This document shows, one piece after another, positions 43,001 to 56,497 of a DNA stretch of 64,000 nucleotides. The translations under genes were made by a program, and so were the position numbers. This stretch comes from Acholoe squamosa (Eukaryota; Annelida; Polychaeta; Phyllodocida; Polynoidae): the NCBI GenBank assembly GCA_949317995.1, contig OX439040.1, forward strand, positions 71,087,972-71,151,971. The letters run 5' to 3'. Every line of letters begins with the position of its first letter. Position 1 is the stretch's first letter. The notes beneath the pieces are model-generated. The model was not told the origin of the DNA and ran no database searches. It saw only the letters and a program-made list of their open reading frames with translations.

Positions 43001-46000
43001 AACATAGCCACACTGAATTTGTGGAGTGATCTCTTCATGGAATGTGGTTCAAAATAACTGTTGCCATTCACAATCATGGCTTAATCCACCCTGAAAGGTT
43101 TAGTTGGTTATTTATCATCCTCACATCAGTAACTGGTGAAAAGAAATATATACATTGTTCACTTGTATGAGTTAACGGTGGAGTCAGTAAGCAGCAAATA
43201 ATGAGGGTAATTTGCTGAGAAATAAAACTTGTTTACAGAGTCGCATGTGGCTCTGGATTCACCAGCTGCTAGGTCAGTTCCAACAGGTCCCATGAGATCC
43301 ATTATCATCTCCCCTCTTGCCATTTCTCACTGAGCCAGTATTAGTCTGGGTCTAGATAAACACAGTACGCAAATCAAGCACAGATGGATCCTGAGACACC
43401 ACCAACAGACCTGACATAACAGGAATCTTAAGAGCTTCTTGCATGCAAGATTTTGTAGTACTACGACTAAATAGTATCTAAAGAGTTATGAACCTGCTCG
43501 CAAAGTTGAATTTGATTATTTATAGGAAAAAAAAACATTCTGAAGGTAAAAGTAGTCTGAGGGTTATCTGACTTGTACACATTGATGAGATCATGACATG
43601 TATGATCTCAGATAAATAGTGGAATGTATTGTCATCAGGTAGCAACCTATCAAGCCCATTTTCATGTTGATGGAGCTTAGTGTCTGGACAAGTCTGTAGA
43701 CCTTAAGGGACACCTTGAAAGCAGCTGGTTATTCTGAGAGTCTGCGACTTTGGCACATCCACTGAGGTTTAATACTGTCGCAGAAAGGGTCGTACCTAAT
43801 TATAATGGGCACAAATAGGGCTGCTTAAGCTACTGCAACACTCATCGCCATTGAAGCTGTTTTCCGACTGGAGAGCCTGAGCAGCTCCTCTCCATACATC
43901 TGCTCTGATCATCGCTAACTCAACTAACTCAAGTGGAGCTTTCACTCGCTTTATATCCTAGCAGCCCCTGCATACTGCTCTTTACTATCCAGCTCCACAG
44001 CTCTGCTCCGGCCCCGCAGCCATCACACTATGTATCATTTATCTACATATTCAGATTCTTGTGACTCCCCTCTTTCATTGATTCACATTTGATTGTGACT
44101 TACACTGCTACTTGCCGTTGCCTTTCATTACTTCCCTAATCAAAATATATCTGTCACTCATCCCCATCTCTGCACTTCTATTTCAAACCTTCTTTTTCCC
44201 TGTTTCCTTCTACCTGTATTGATTGGTATGTGGCCTCATCTGGTTCTACATTCAGTTAGAAATGTATGGCATACACACATCCACTACTAACTACTCCCAG
44301 CCCCAATAGAGCCTACAGAGGATGCCATGACTACTGCCAGCTCCTAGATTCCCCCATCAACTACATGCTCCAACAGTCAACAGGACACTTCCCCGTTCCA
44401 GCCCTTGATAGTGAAGTAGTCCAAATTAAACAATCTAGATTCAAGGACTATTTTACAGCCCAGCTGTGAAAAGATTGACTTCTAGTGTTATCATTGCAAT
44501 CTCAGGAGAGCCAGTTCTCAGCCCGGAGAAGATTTGAGTGTGATGACCATGTCATGAATTTGTAATGCTATCTTTGATAATGTAGATGGTGTTGAGGTAA
44601 TGCCACCACAGTTGCACTGTTGTGTTTCCATCACTCCACCCAATGGCTGAAGAGGAAGCCATACCCTGCCTAGACCACCTTGCTAATATTCAGACTATAC
44701 CTCCACTGGGGGAGATCAAGCAGAATGCCATCCAACCAGACACAATGACCAATCACACCAATATACCCATTTCTTTTTCCTCCTCATCAATCACATACCT
44801 AACTGATCTAAGTCAATTTTTTATTATCTTGAAGGTTTGGGTCAGGGCTTTTTACGGTAAGCAGGCAGAATCTTTTGAGAAAGGCCAATTACTTAATGGA
44901 AGGTTTTAATGGTTTCTACTTCCTGGATTAGAACTAATGAGAGTCAATTATTATGTACTGTGTGTGGGGATTAGTGACAAAAGCATCGAAAAAGGATGGT
45001 ACAAGTTAAACAGATAGATCTATATAGTCGTATGAGTCTTTTGTGAAGGAAATGATGAAAACCTTTCTTGGTAAATTATATTAAAACCTATGGTTTACCT
45101 ATCTCGGGAGCAAGTACGGTCATCAAACAGTTTGAATCCTCCTAAGGATAATTGAACTTTCTGACACATAACAGCTTTTTCTTTATAAAAGGTACTGCAG
45201 ACTGCTCTGATATGCGATGTTCCTACATCAGTTACTTTAACATTTTCAATTATTTTGATAGCCATACTGATCCTTGGGGATGGGCCTCTGTGGATACATA
45301 GATTCAGTAGTCTCAGATTGATAACTGAGTAATTGCCTTAATCATATTAATACAATAATATATTTCTAGTAATATCCTCCTGTCTATATAACACACAACA
45401 TGTGAATTATGAAGACTGCAATGTCTACTGTCCTTCCACCTTCAGATTCTGCTCCTTTGTATTGATAACTGTGGGTTCCTTAATCACATTGGTTAAATAT
45501 GTAACCAACCGAAATATTCATGTAGTATTTTGCACTCCTAAACCTTTACCTCTCCATTTGGCATTGTCTTGGCTAGATTGGCTATTTCAACTTTATTTCA
45601 TTTACACAGGTCTGCTTCTGTGTACAATTTTGGCCCAATGTAATAAACTGAGCTAATCAGATAATGTGTGGCTGTAATATTCTTAGCAAAAAAAAAGTGC
45701 TGACACCAAGTTCTAAGGTCAGATGCAAATCCATTTGACTTATAAAAAATGGAATAAGGGATTTAAGTATAGGTTTCACAAAGGTTTGTGTACATGGAGC
45801 ACTGGGAGAGGACTGGAGCGATGGGAGAGGTTTGGGAGAGGATTCAGCCTTGCTTATTCCATGTTTTTAACAAAATAAATCATTTGACAGTCCCGACTTC
45901 ACCATAGAAGAGCTCAACATCCCCGTCAACCTCCCAACATTACCGTGTCAACTTTTGTTTTGGTTGCACTGATCTGCAGCTACGGAAGTAACACAACCAG

Positions 46001-49000
46001 CTCACATCACTCGCACAAAGTGTGACGGATGTGGGAACTTACTTCACACTTCGCACTTCACGTAGTTAATCAATGTATGGGTAAGCACAAACATGGAGTA
46101 AAAAGGGGGTCAGGTTGACAGAGGACTGCCCTGTACATGTTTCTGTTGACCCTATCCATGTGTGTCTCACTTATTGATGATGGTAGAACAGGTAAGTTAA
46201 AAGGGGCCCCCTTAAGCTTGCTGACTCTGGTAGGAAGTAGAGGTGCATGGCACAGAGTACCTGTACAGGCCTTTACTAAAATGCCATTAGGAGTAAAGCT
46301 TGTTTTTTTTTCATCTATATTTTAAAGATATACATTTTTATTGTAAATACACATACAGTATAAATATTGTCTATAATTTTGCAAAAGGACAAATCAATTA
46401 CTATTGAATTAAATTTTGGTTATAAGAGTAGGTTCAAAAACCAAAGGCAGTTCATATATGAATGCTAGTTACCAGTATATAAAAGCCTTTAATTGCCAAT
46501 TCCTGAAGGAAGAAATATTTACTGATAGCAAGGTGCTGGCCAACACCTCCCATAAATATATAAATAGTATGCTAGCATTTAATGACATGTTTGAGGGACA
46601 TATAGAGCTTTAAAAGTAGTTTACTTCAAGATTCATTTTATCTAGGGTCTTTTTCTGGGACGTTTCTATTGCAACAATGAAGAACGACTTCAATTTTAAT
46701 GTTCCTATAAAACGAAAACAGAAATACTTTCTTTAATCATGGCAGGCTACATTGACAATCAGCAATTGATCAGAAAAAAGGTAGAATGAGAGAAAGAACA
46801 CGGAAAGTGGGCCAGAGGTAAATATCAGTAGCCTTTTCATTTATGTGATAGGTGACCACCAAAGTGAAAACTTCTTAAATATCTTATGACTTGATGATTA
46901 AAGTCAATAAATAAAAACACTATATTTTCGGTTAGGAAAAGTGAAGGGGGCGGATTTACGCCAATAGAATTATACTCTTCTTTATCCCTTAGCAAGTTAG
47001 GGATGAGATTTGCCTAAGTCTCGAGCTCACTATCAGCAGAAATCAGGGTAAGCTGTGAGGTGGTATGTAAATTTTATTATAGCATGTCCCCAACCTAACA
47101 GGGTCACCATCATCTTTTATATCATGGTTAATCGGGATCTGCCTCATATAATCTCATTGTGTGGAAAAGACATACAACACCTTCTGTAGACCAAACTCAT
47201 GCTAAAGGTCTGCATAATGCCTCAAGGGTTCATGTCTATCTAATGTGTCCTATTGCACTGACAGAAACCCAACACCACTGTTGTGCCCCATTGAAATATA
47301 TATCATTCCCGTATTGAGACATGTGTACATTCCGCGTAAGTTATACATTTAGTGTGAATGCAGCTAGGATGGGTTTATTGTCAGTGCTGCAAGAAAAGGG
47401 CTTTGTCATACTGCTAGACTGGAGGAATCCTGATGGTTGCCTAGCTCATCAATCATCTAATCATATCCAATATAACATACCTTTTTGTGAGAAATTGACA
47501 CTGATCTACAAAATATGCGTTTGGTAGGACTGCAACTGAAATTTTGCGGAAATTTGTGTTTCTATGACTTTTCTCAAGGACACAATATTCCATTGCATAT
47601 GATTGATAAGGCCAACTTCTTAATTGGAGACATGTGTTCTGGTTTTATAATGGCCTCTTCACTACTGGGTAAATTGTTACCTTCATAACATAGAACAAAA
47701 GGAACTCATTTACATATCCATTTATTGTACTTGCATTGCAGATAATACATTCTTTACACATAAGCTGATAAACAGCAAACATGGTACGTGAATGGATGAC
47801 AGTTTTACAAATAAAACCTCCAATTCTCCTTGAGTTTAATTTACTTCTGTTGGTATTTATCTTTGAAGCAACATGAGTTATTTATCGTAAATGTTGAATG
47901 TATAGGATTGTGTCAAAAAATAGGCCTAAAGATAAAAAAAGAAGAAAGCTATGAGGGGAAAAAAATAATAATACCCATTTTCGTTGCAACATTCAATTGG
48001 CCCTCTAAAACTTTGTCCTCATGACAATTTGATAGATCTCTACTTAAACAATAGTAACGCTGATTATGCCAAAGCAATTAAAATAGTTTGGTTTCGGCTT
48101 GGAGTGCTTTGTTGCTTAAACAGCATAATCATCAATCAAACTAGAAAGGTAACTAAGATACAGACAACCAAAGAATACAGTAATCTGATTCATAGGGATT
48201 TGACAATTCATGTGGTTTGTGATAGCTTGTTCGTTTTACTTTTGAAATGTGCCCTTTGTGTAATTGCAATAATCACCAACATCTTTAAACCATGTGCCCT
48301 TTTAATAATGCAATGAGGCGGAGGTGTAAAATGTTCAGGAATTTGTTTGGACATGCCTACTTCATCTCCAAGATCTGTAATGTGCTTGTGACCTATAGAA
48401 TTCTCAATTTCTGGATGGCTAAAACATTTCCTACATTGACAAATAAATGAATAAAGTTCAAGAAGGGCTTGCACTGGACCGCATGAAGGGAATGTCTGGC
48501 CGTTCGAAGGTCAGTATTTCATCATTCCGGAGGCAGAATGACACAATATGGTTGCATTAGTCTTAGTATTATCATTCTAACACCTCTTGTAAGTTACATT
48601 TAGGATTTCTGGCTAGAACTTCTAGGTGTCAGCGTTGAGAAGAAATATTTTCCACTGTACTGCCGTACTGCACCAAGAAAATATAAAGTTCCTTGGAATT
48701 GTTCTGACCCTGATTAGTGGAACAAGGGATGTTATTATAGGTATCACAAAGGTATGTATACACATGAACGGGCGGTGGGAGAGGACAGGAAGGTCTGGAA
48801 CTTAATTCAAAAGGCTCTGCCATCGCTACCTATCAGATGTTAGTGATTTCCCTCCCATGTTCTATAGAGCTATGGTAAGGTAGGCCTGCCTTCCTTTCTG
48901 ATAGCCAGCTACTCTTTAGTGAGCGATGTTAGCCTCAGCCCTCTTTTCACTACTCCACGCAGCTAACAACTGTGCAGAGTGGTAACAGGTCCACAGAGAA

Positions 49001-50638
49001 AAAAAAGCAGTGAAAGGTAAAAAATAGCAGAGGAAAAACTTGTTTTCTCAAGAGTGGCTACACTAGGGTTCTGCTAATTATATATACCCTGTCAGGTGCA
49101 CTTGACCCTGAAATGTCTTCAAGTATTAGAGGGTTAAAGGAAAAATAAGTTGAAATAGCACTCTTGCATCAAGAGGATCCCAAGGTTGGGAGTGGGGGGG
49201 GGGGGTTTCAGTACCAGTGGGGGGGGTTACTATATGCCCATAATGCATGAGTAGACTCAAGAGCCCTCAATCAGTCTGAGAAAATGCATTCATGTGCCCT
49301 TAACTCATGAGCAGCCTTAAGAGCCCCCAATGACTATCTGCAGGTACATTCACTTTTGTGATGAGGAATGTCCCCCCACCCAGGTGCACTTGCACATGGG
49401 GGAAACCACTATCGTTTATCAGTATAAAATAAGGGGTGGTGTTAGTACTGAAGTGGAATATTGCAGAACTGCATAGTACTTCCTATTACTTACTGGCCTA
49501 ACACCACCAGCTATTTTCATTGTAGTAACACTAGGTCTTATAATGCTTAATCGATTTATATGAAAGTTACCCTTATTTTTTACATCATTTCAAAATTCAT
49601 ATTAATGCTTCCATAAAATATCAATTAATCTAAGTCACACTTTCTTTTGAGTCCTAGTTCATTGTGAGCTTCTTTTGACCGATAAATGTTCACCTCAGTT
49701 CCTGTCATTCTGTTCCTGTTTTCACATTGCCTATTTCTCACTAGACTGTCTTATGTCCTAAGACCTGCATGGCCACAAAATAAAAGTGTAAAGCTTTGGC
49801 TAAGTAGTCTTCTGATGCTTTTTCTACCTTTGTGATGAAAGCTCTCCTCGCCTCTATGTGAAGATTAAATAGCTGTTGATTCTGATTGTTCTGATGCATG
49901 CCTAATGTTTGGGAAACCATTGACATCTATAGTGATCTTTTTTTGTTATACCTGTTTACACTTTCAAATGAATGACACAACAGGGTGCCTGATATAATAT
50001 TATATAGGATTCTGACTGTTTTTTAAGTACCAATAATGACAGTTGTAGAAATAGTCTTAGACAGCTATCATGCTTCATTGCTCTCATTGGTTACCTGAGG
50101 CTGAAATATCATTTATGACAGGAGGCTTGCATGCTAGTAGATAAGCCCTTATATTGACATTCATTGCTCGATTGACTGTCTACGACCCTACATGGTGACC
50201 TCCTGCTGCTAGTGATGGAGGTTAGGATTCTCTGGACTGGTCACAAAGCATTACCATATAGAAACATAGCAATTTTCATTGGAATAATGCAAGGCTGGAC
50301 AAAAGCCTCATCGCATTAACTTATGCATAATGTACTACACTTTCTTTTTGTATGTAGGTAGGACCCCTCAATAGATTAAAAGACAGAGAAGAAAGTAGGG
50401 TGAAGTACTGCTCAATGAAACCATGTTTTCCTTGTTTGACAAAACTTTGTTGCAGAGAACGCCAAACAGCTCAGACCGCCTTATTGAACTTTGGGGAAAG
50501 TTCAGTAGGAAACCTAAACCATAAGACACTGTAACCAATAACACCTGACCCAGGGCAGACTAAAATAGTCTCGATTGGTGATTCTAGAATTTCTCTTGCA
50601 CCTTGAGTCATGCCTGGAGTGTCTGGTGGAGCTAGTTG
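43001..50638. other. Long stretch without a supported gene
   Basis: I see no gene, tRNA or complete transposon. It holds G-runs at 49,194-49,205 and 49,219-49,225. Two short related stretches at 45,770-45,850 and 48,735-48,800 share GGTWTCACAAAGGTWTGT and GGGAGAGGAC. The small open frames (for example 44,266-44,469 and 47,984-48,316) have no recognisable motifs and were left out. Confidence 0.35.
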
Positions 50639-50804
50639 TGTAATGGACAGTGTTAATGAATCCGAATGCTGATGATATGGAGTTTATTAGTTTCTGTAGT
50701 GTATAAACGTTCAGTACAGTTTGTGGTACGATTTTATATAGTCTGAGAACTAAGGCACAATAAATGAGTAAATAAGTGAAGTCATGAAAACACAGAGTGT
50801 TACA
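50639..50804 (-). mobile_element. LTR-like sequence, minus strand
   Basis: Read on the minus strand, it begins TGTAACACTCTG and ends GTCCATTACA (TGTAA/TTACA termini). It has TATATAAAAT (50,731-50,740) followed by AATAAA (50,683-50,688), the order expected in an LTR. Its end resembles that of another LTR-like sequence at 58,099. No matching target duplication was found, and the upstream end may lie further right. It could also be an ordinary promoter. Confidence 0.35.
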
Positions 50805-50944
50805 ACTGAGTATTGGTTGTTTGTGAGATAATATACAAAGTATACTAGAACACAAGGGTCACAGTATGAAATGACCATGGTAGCTAATGAGGAGTCATCG
50901 TTGTGGATGAGCGGGACCGTAGGTAATGTAAGGAAACACAATTG

Positions 50945-51017
50945 AAAAAAAGGAGTGGGCGGGAGGGAAACACGTCCTTCCGGTGCCGCAGCCAATTGAA
51001 AAGGGTCCTCCGGCGCC
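50945..51017 (+). promoter_or_regulatory. GC-rich promoter-like islet
   Basis: A short CpG-rich stretch carries GTGGGCGGGAG (GC box, Sp1-like), CCTTCCGGTG (ETS-like) and GCCAATTG (CCAAT-like) within 50 bp, ending 20 bp before an ATG in a strong context (GGCGCCATGG). The surroundings are CpG-poor. This is the combination seen in TATA-less promoters of animal genes. It could instead be the U3 region of the adjoining LTR-like sequence. Confidence 0.35.
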
Positions 51018-51155
51018 ATGGATGCTGCAAAATTAGTTCCGAGGGGAGCCCAGGGTGGCCCCACTGGTGCAGATTTGTTTTCCCACCCTCAGAGAGATAT
51101 ATCAAACCTCACACTCAATGCATTAAAAGCAATGATGCATCATTCATGTCAATGA
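51018..51155 (+). CDS. Possible 45-residue ORF after GC-rich promoter-like islet
   Basis: The ATG lies in the context GCGCCATGG and opens a frame MDAAKLVPRGAQGG ending HHSCQ at the TGA at 51,153. No domain is recognised. It may be a first exon or chance. Overlapping minus-strand frames at 50,750-51,105 are open largely because of the GC-rich composition. Confidence 0.2.
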   Translation: MDAAKLVPRGAQGGPTGADLFSHPQRDISNLTLNALKAMMHHSCQ

Positions 51156-51159
51156 GTTC

Positions 51160-54120
51160 TAATTGACTAATTAGGCTTAATGATTGTACAGTAATCATGA
51201 AGATTAGGTCGGAAAAAGTAACACTCTAGTGTACAAAGAACATGTGTATTCATAATGTGCTGATAAAGACCATCTTATCAAGACAGACTAATAGGTTTTC
51301 CAGATTTTGTTATTTATCTGTGCATAATATAAAATTTGTTAAGGCTTATAGACAAATGGACAAACTCCTTTCCCTGTTGATAAAAATTGTGGAAAGTAGG
51401 AATATAGATTATGATGCAATTCAATACACATGTGATACTGTCATAGATTTTATTGGACCTTCTGTGACAGTTTATATATGACACAATATCAGTCAACCCT
51501 ACCTGAAGTGTAGTTCATCATTATCGGAACACTCACCTGAAACAGATTGGACGTTTGCATTAGAAATACTTACATGATATTCTTTCATTTCGGTGTTGAA
51601 CAATCTCAAGACAGACAGTGTAATTGAAAAAAAAAGAAAAATGGTTTTATGATGGTTTTAAGCAATAGTACAATAGTAGTACAATAGTAATAAACTGAGG
51701 TTGCTTTTTTATAGTAATACACTTTTGGTTTTAGGAACTTAAACTAAGCACTCAATCTGCTGGATAAGTGATCAGTGAACTATGGGTGAAGTAGCAATTA
51801 TTGGGGAAATGGAACAAGCAGTGATGATAAGTCAATAAGTAACATCATATTTTACACACACTGTTTTATGCTTTATGATCTGTTTTCTCTAAACCCTTGA
51901 TGTTCCTGGTAATGCCATACAACATACTACCCATAAGTTAGCTGGAAGAATGAATGCGTCATTGCTGACAAGAAGAAACATCAGGTCTTAAATTTTGCAA
52001 TTCTACGTGATTTTTTACAATGTGGAATCATAGAACACAAGTAGAGTAATGGTGGACTCTCAACAATGGACAATGATGAAGCACTAAAGGGCTATTTGGG
52101 AGCTAGCAGCATGTGTTCTCAGAGTTTGGGGAGGATCCTGACATATTAATGATAAAAACCTAGTCTAAATTTAACATTGACGCAATTGACTTCACAATCA
52201 CACTTTTACTGTTGACCCAATGTTGATTTGAAATCATAGATCTGACAACTTTTAAGGTTGAAAACAATATCACATTAAAAAGGATTCAACATGGAGAACA
52301 TAAGTAGACCTAGCACTGATATCATGGCAGATTTCATTATGTTCAGATGTTGTTGAAACATTCAATCCAAACAAACTATAGCTATTGATGTCAAGACTTT
52401 ACATTCTGAGTTGATCTTAGACAGTGGGCCACCGTAGACCCCCCTGCACCCCTACCTTCCGGGCTTAAGATTGATTTCAATATTCCTGTTCCCCTGGACT
52501 TTGTTTGAGAACAATGCTTATTTGAGATACCAGTGCCAATTTGAAATATTTTATACTTTAGATAGGAGGACAACTGGTTTATGCAGAAATGTATTCCACT
52601 TGTGTTATGCCTATGTAATTTTGTTTGTCCTAATGAGGTGTGTAAGAAGAAGGTATGTTGTTCCATTACAGCTTTAAGGTGAAAACAGGCCAAGGTCTCT
52701 GTAATCAGCAGAGTGTACTGAATAATGACATGTTAATCCCATGTAAAATCTGACATACTACCACTCTACTAGAACCTGACATACCCCTTCCCCACAAGCA
52801 AGTATCACAGCCAATTACTGTATACTTCACACCACCTTGCTACCATTGTGGGAAAACAAGCAACCATTATAGTAGAACTCATGGGAGAAGACTGAATTAA
52901 CTCTCTAAAGACAGTTCTATATGTCAAGGAAATGTAATCCTGAAATTCAGCACTGACAGAACACAAAGCACCATTGTGTGAGTGCATTACTCAAACCCTT
53001 AGTTCAAACAGGAATAGAGCTCACCTGGAGCAAAGGGTTAAGCCCTCATAGATTGGAAGTCTCCCAATGGTCTCTCAGCTCACCAAGCAACTAATCAAGT
53101 CCTATATAGGAGAACTTATGGGACACATTGAAACCAGTGTAGGGCAGATGAGTTTAGTAGAAAGGAAAAAAAGCTAGATTTTGGCCAGTAACTATTCTCA
53201 AGGACCCAGCAATGATGTTCCATATATCTTTACTTGTGGACAATAATTTTGGAATAAACGAGATGACTTCTGATCTTTGTTATTGATTTATCTGTATGAT
53301 AATTATTTTATCATGGGTCTTTTTTGGGGAGTACTTGAATGGGATTAATTCATACAGGTAGAACTTCATTTTGAGGAGATAGTTCAAAACTGATTCATTC
53401 TGAATGATGCATTCAAACAAGAACAGAAATAGTGATCAGAATTCCTTTGATATGGATAATAGATGATGTATAGATGATGTATACAGGATGTGAGTGCAGT
53501 AAGGTCTTCTCTCAGCTTACCACAGGCCTAATCATTATTCGCCAAGCTTAAAACTACCTATCCCACTAATTTATTCTTATATTTTATTGGTGAATTAAAC
53601 CCTTGCGTCTACAGGAGCAATATATGATGCATGGATATTCAAATAATTGTTATTATAAACTTGTATGGATATGGTGATTCATTGGCATTTAATCATTAGA
53701 GTTTCATGATGCCTTATAGCTGGTTCCTTTCCAACAATAATGAAACAGTGCAGCAACAGCATTGTTATATATCCACCACTACAAATGTTTGCTACTTAAT
53801 CTGTAAATCCCTATATATAGCAACAGAGCAAAAGGTATGTTAGCACACGCACTGGTGTTATCTAGCTCCCTGTAGTGGGTCACATTGGTGCTATTTTTAT
53901 GAAAATCAGAAAGCAGAGAAAGTAGATTTCACCATTTTCATTAATTTCCCATTGACTATTAAATCGTTTTAAATCCCTTCTGAACTTGTTCTGCAGCAAT
54001 GTCATTTCAATCACACAAATAAGGGCTGGGCAGTTTAGATAGGCCTCTACAATAATCTTCACTTCCAGAGAAGTAGCAGGGACCTATAATTAAAGAGCTA
54101 AAGGCAGTAAAATCAATGGT
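51160..54120. other. Unassigned stretch with one paralogous block
   Basis: Apart from 53,060-53,230, which is paralogous to 42,760-43,000, nothing was recognised. It is AT-rich and non-coding in appearance. Confidence 0.35.
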
Positions 54121-54934
54121 TTAGGCATAGCATGTCAACAACAAGGCTAGGTTGTAAGAGTAGACAAAACGAATGCTGTTCACTATTTCTGGCTGTTGAG
54201 CAGCACAGCACATCAATACAGGCTGTAAACAAAAAGCACCATGTGGGATGTGGGATACCTTGGTGTGTAGCTCCCATTGTTTAAAATAAAACCATCCCCA
54301 ATCCACCAGAGGGCAAGTTACCAGCTGGCCACCCATGGCTGCCCGAGTAGCTCGTTTACTAGCTGACACAATCTGCTCAACATGCTCGGTATGAGCTGAA
54401 CGCCAGCTACTCGTACAACCTCCATTGATCCAATTATCTCCCAGATATAGAGGTTGTGGTGAGCTGCTTGTGGCAGCCATTTGGATATTGCTGACATGTC
54501 CTGATGAGCTTTGGCAGAACTAGTGCAGTTGTATGGTGCAGTGGCACCTTGTGCAGTGGTATAGGGTGGAGGGAGGGGGAAGAGTTGCTGAATGGGAGGT
54601 TGTGGGCTGGATGTGAGTCTGATATGGCTATGCCTGTGTGAGAGGAGTGGTTAGGTTGGTTAGGCCAGAGGTGTGAGAGGAAAGCCTGATAGCAGATGGC
54701 ATTAGGCAGCACATTACAACGTACCATATACCACCGGGGGATCCACTTGTGCAAGTAGGGAAGAGTTGTATTGAAGAAGTGTGATAAGAGTGACAATATT
54801 GTGTGAGGGGATTCAGGAGGCACAATTTGTGCATTGACACCAGTTGAATAGGGATCAACATTCTCAACACTTATCATTGTTAGACTGTTGTCAACAATGA
54901 AGTACTGTGCTCTGCCATCTGGGGTGATATACAA
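54121..54934 (-). CDS. Two overlapping minus-strand ORFs of unknown nature
   Basis: A 166-residue frame (54,934 to 54,434, starting YITPDGRAQYFIVDN) is followed, with a 47 bp overlap in another frame, by a 119-residue frame (54,480 to 54,121, MAATSSSPQPLYLGDNW). Together they keep about 800 bp free of stops in sequence that is GC-richer than its surroundings, and the first 80 residues have a balanced composition. The second part of the first frame is low-complexity (His/Pro/Ser). No domain is recognised. They may be an exon or decayed ORF of a host gene or mobile element with one frameshift, or chance. Confidence 0.25.
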
Positions 54935-55509
54935 GTATAGTCCATTATATAAGCATTACCACACTCCCCACTCTTGTGCATTGGAGCATATCTATTGTAC
55001 TATTGATACTCACACATGGGCTATTGTTTTCACCACCCTGACATATATTCCCTTCAAATCCTGTCACCTGGATTTTGAAATATGGAAGCAGAGAAAAGCA
55101 CATTTCTTTAAACTGCTCAGAAACTTTTGATTTGACCCTCTTTTTGCAAAAGAGAATATATATATGAACAGCTGTTATTGTATTTAGAACTTGTGTATGT
55201 GACTTGTTGTTAACCCTTATGGATTAACAAGTATTTTTAGTCAATGCCCACAGGTAACCACCCTCTGACAGAGCTATATTGTAGTGCTCCACTGCAGTAG
55301 GAGGTCAATGTATGAGAGCACTTCTATAAGGCTTTAGCTTCAATATATGGCAAAATCTCAGGGTCAATAATCTTAAATAATTTTGGTTCTAGTCAGGATA
55401 GAGACAGAATTCCAACGGTTTCATGTGAATCAGCCAAAATAGGTATAAGATAGTTTCCATGTATTTTGGAATGAGGTGTGATAATGCTAATTAAATATAT
55501 ATAACAATC

Positions 55510-56226
55510 ATAAATGTGACAGAGTTCATTCTGACAGTTGATCTTATAACACCATGCTTATCATATCATTGCATGATACAGATGCATCATACCAGCCAAA
55601 TTAAAATATTAAACTTTGTTATAAATGGAGAGTATCTATGTTTATCTGATAGCAATATGTCACATGCTTGTTTGCCCATCATTTCCTAAAAATCAATTGC
55701 CGATAACAAATTAAACTTAGATTGAATCAACCTGAAATTGGTTCATCCCCATTTACACAAATGTTGACATGTTTTCCATATGATACTATGACTACATGAA
55801 TATGCAACAAACAAAGCAGATCTCATTTCCATGGTAGGTAAACTAATAAGGTGCATTATCATAATATCAGATGGGACTGTGACTAGTAACACATAAAATG
55901 TTACAGGTTAGACAAACTTTGGGTGTTGCAGGCACAACAATGGCTATTTCAATACCAACATATGCAGGAACTATCAAACACTAGGATCGCTGGGGTTGCG
56001 ATCTCAGGATGTTTTGAATAAAGCTCCAGAGTTCATTCTGACAAGTGATCTCAATAACACCATACTAATCATATTATTGCATAATACAGATGCATCATAC
56101 CAGCCACATTGAAGTGTTAAAATTTGTCCTAAATGGAGAGTCTATAATCTATGCCTGACAGATGTTTATCTGATAGCAATATGTCACATGCTTGTCTTCC
56201 TAACCATCATTCCTAATAATCAATTA
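55510..56226 (+). repeat. Two diverged copies of a ~190 bp unit, 520 bp apart
   Basis: Copies at about 55,510-55,700 and 56,022-56,226 share GAGTTCATTCTGACA, ACAGATGCATCATACCAGCCA, TAAATGGAGAGT and TTTATCTGATAGCAATATGTCACATGCTTG words. Non-coding. Confidence 0.8.
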
Positions 56227-56435
56227 TAAAACGGCTGGCAGTGCTCTGCTGCTCGATAGAAGTGACCTTGAGTGCATTATAGGAGTGTAGTACACACTTT
56301 AGCAAGGTCACCATAGCTGTAAACAAGGCAATGACCGTTAATTGGTCTAGATATACCTTAATTGGGTACTTAAGTGATTGGAATGAAATGTTCAATATTT
56401 TATAAAGACAATAGACAACTCCTTCTTCACATCTC

Positions 56436-56497
56436 GACTGCCTGTTGTCCTATAATGCACCCAGATGCATTCGTGCATTATAGGACAAAAGACAGTC
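56436..56497. repeat. 25 bp imperfect inverted repeat
   Basis: Arms GACTGCCTGTTGTCCTATAA...TGCAC and GTGCATTATAGGACAAAAGACAGTC are complementary except for about three positions, around a 12 nt loop. It is a possible hairpin or tiny fold-back element. Confidence 0.7.
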
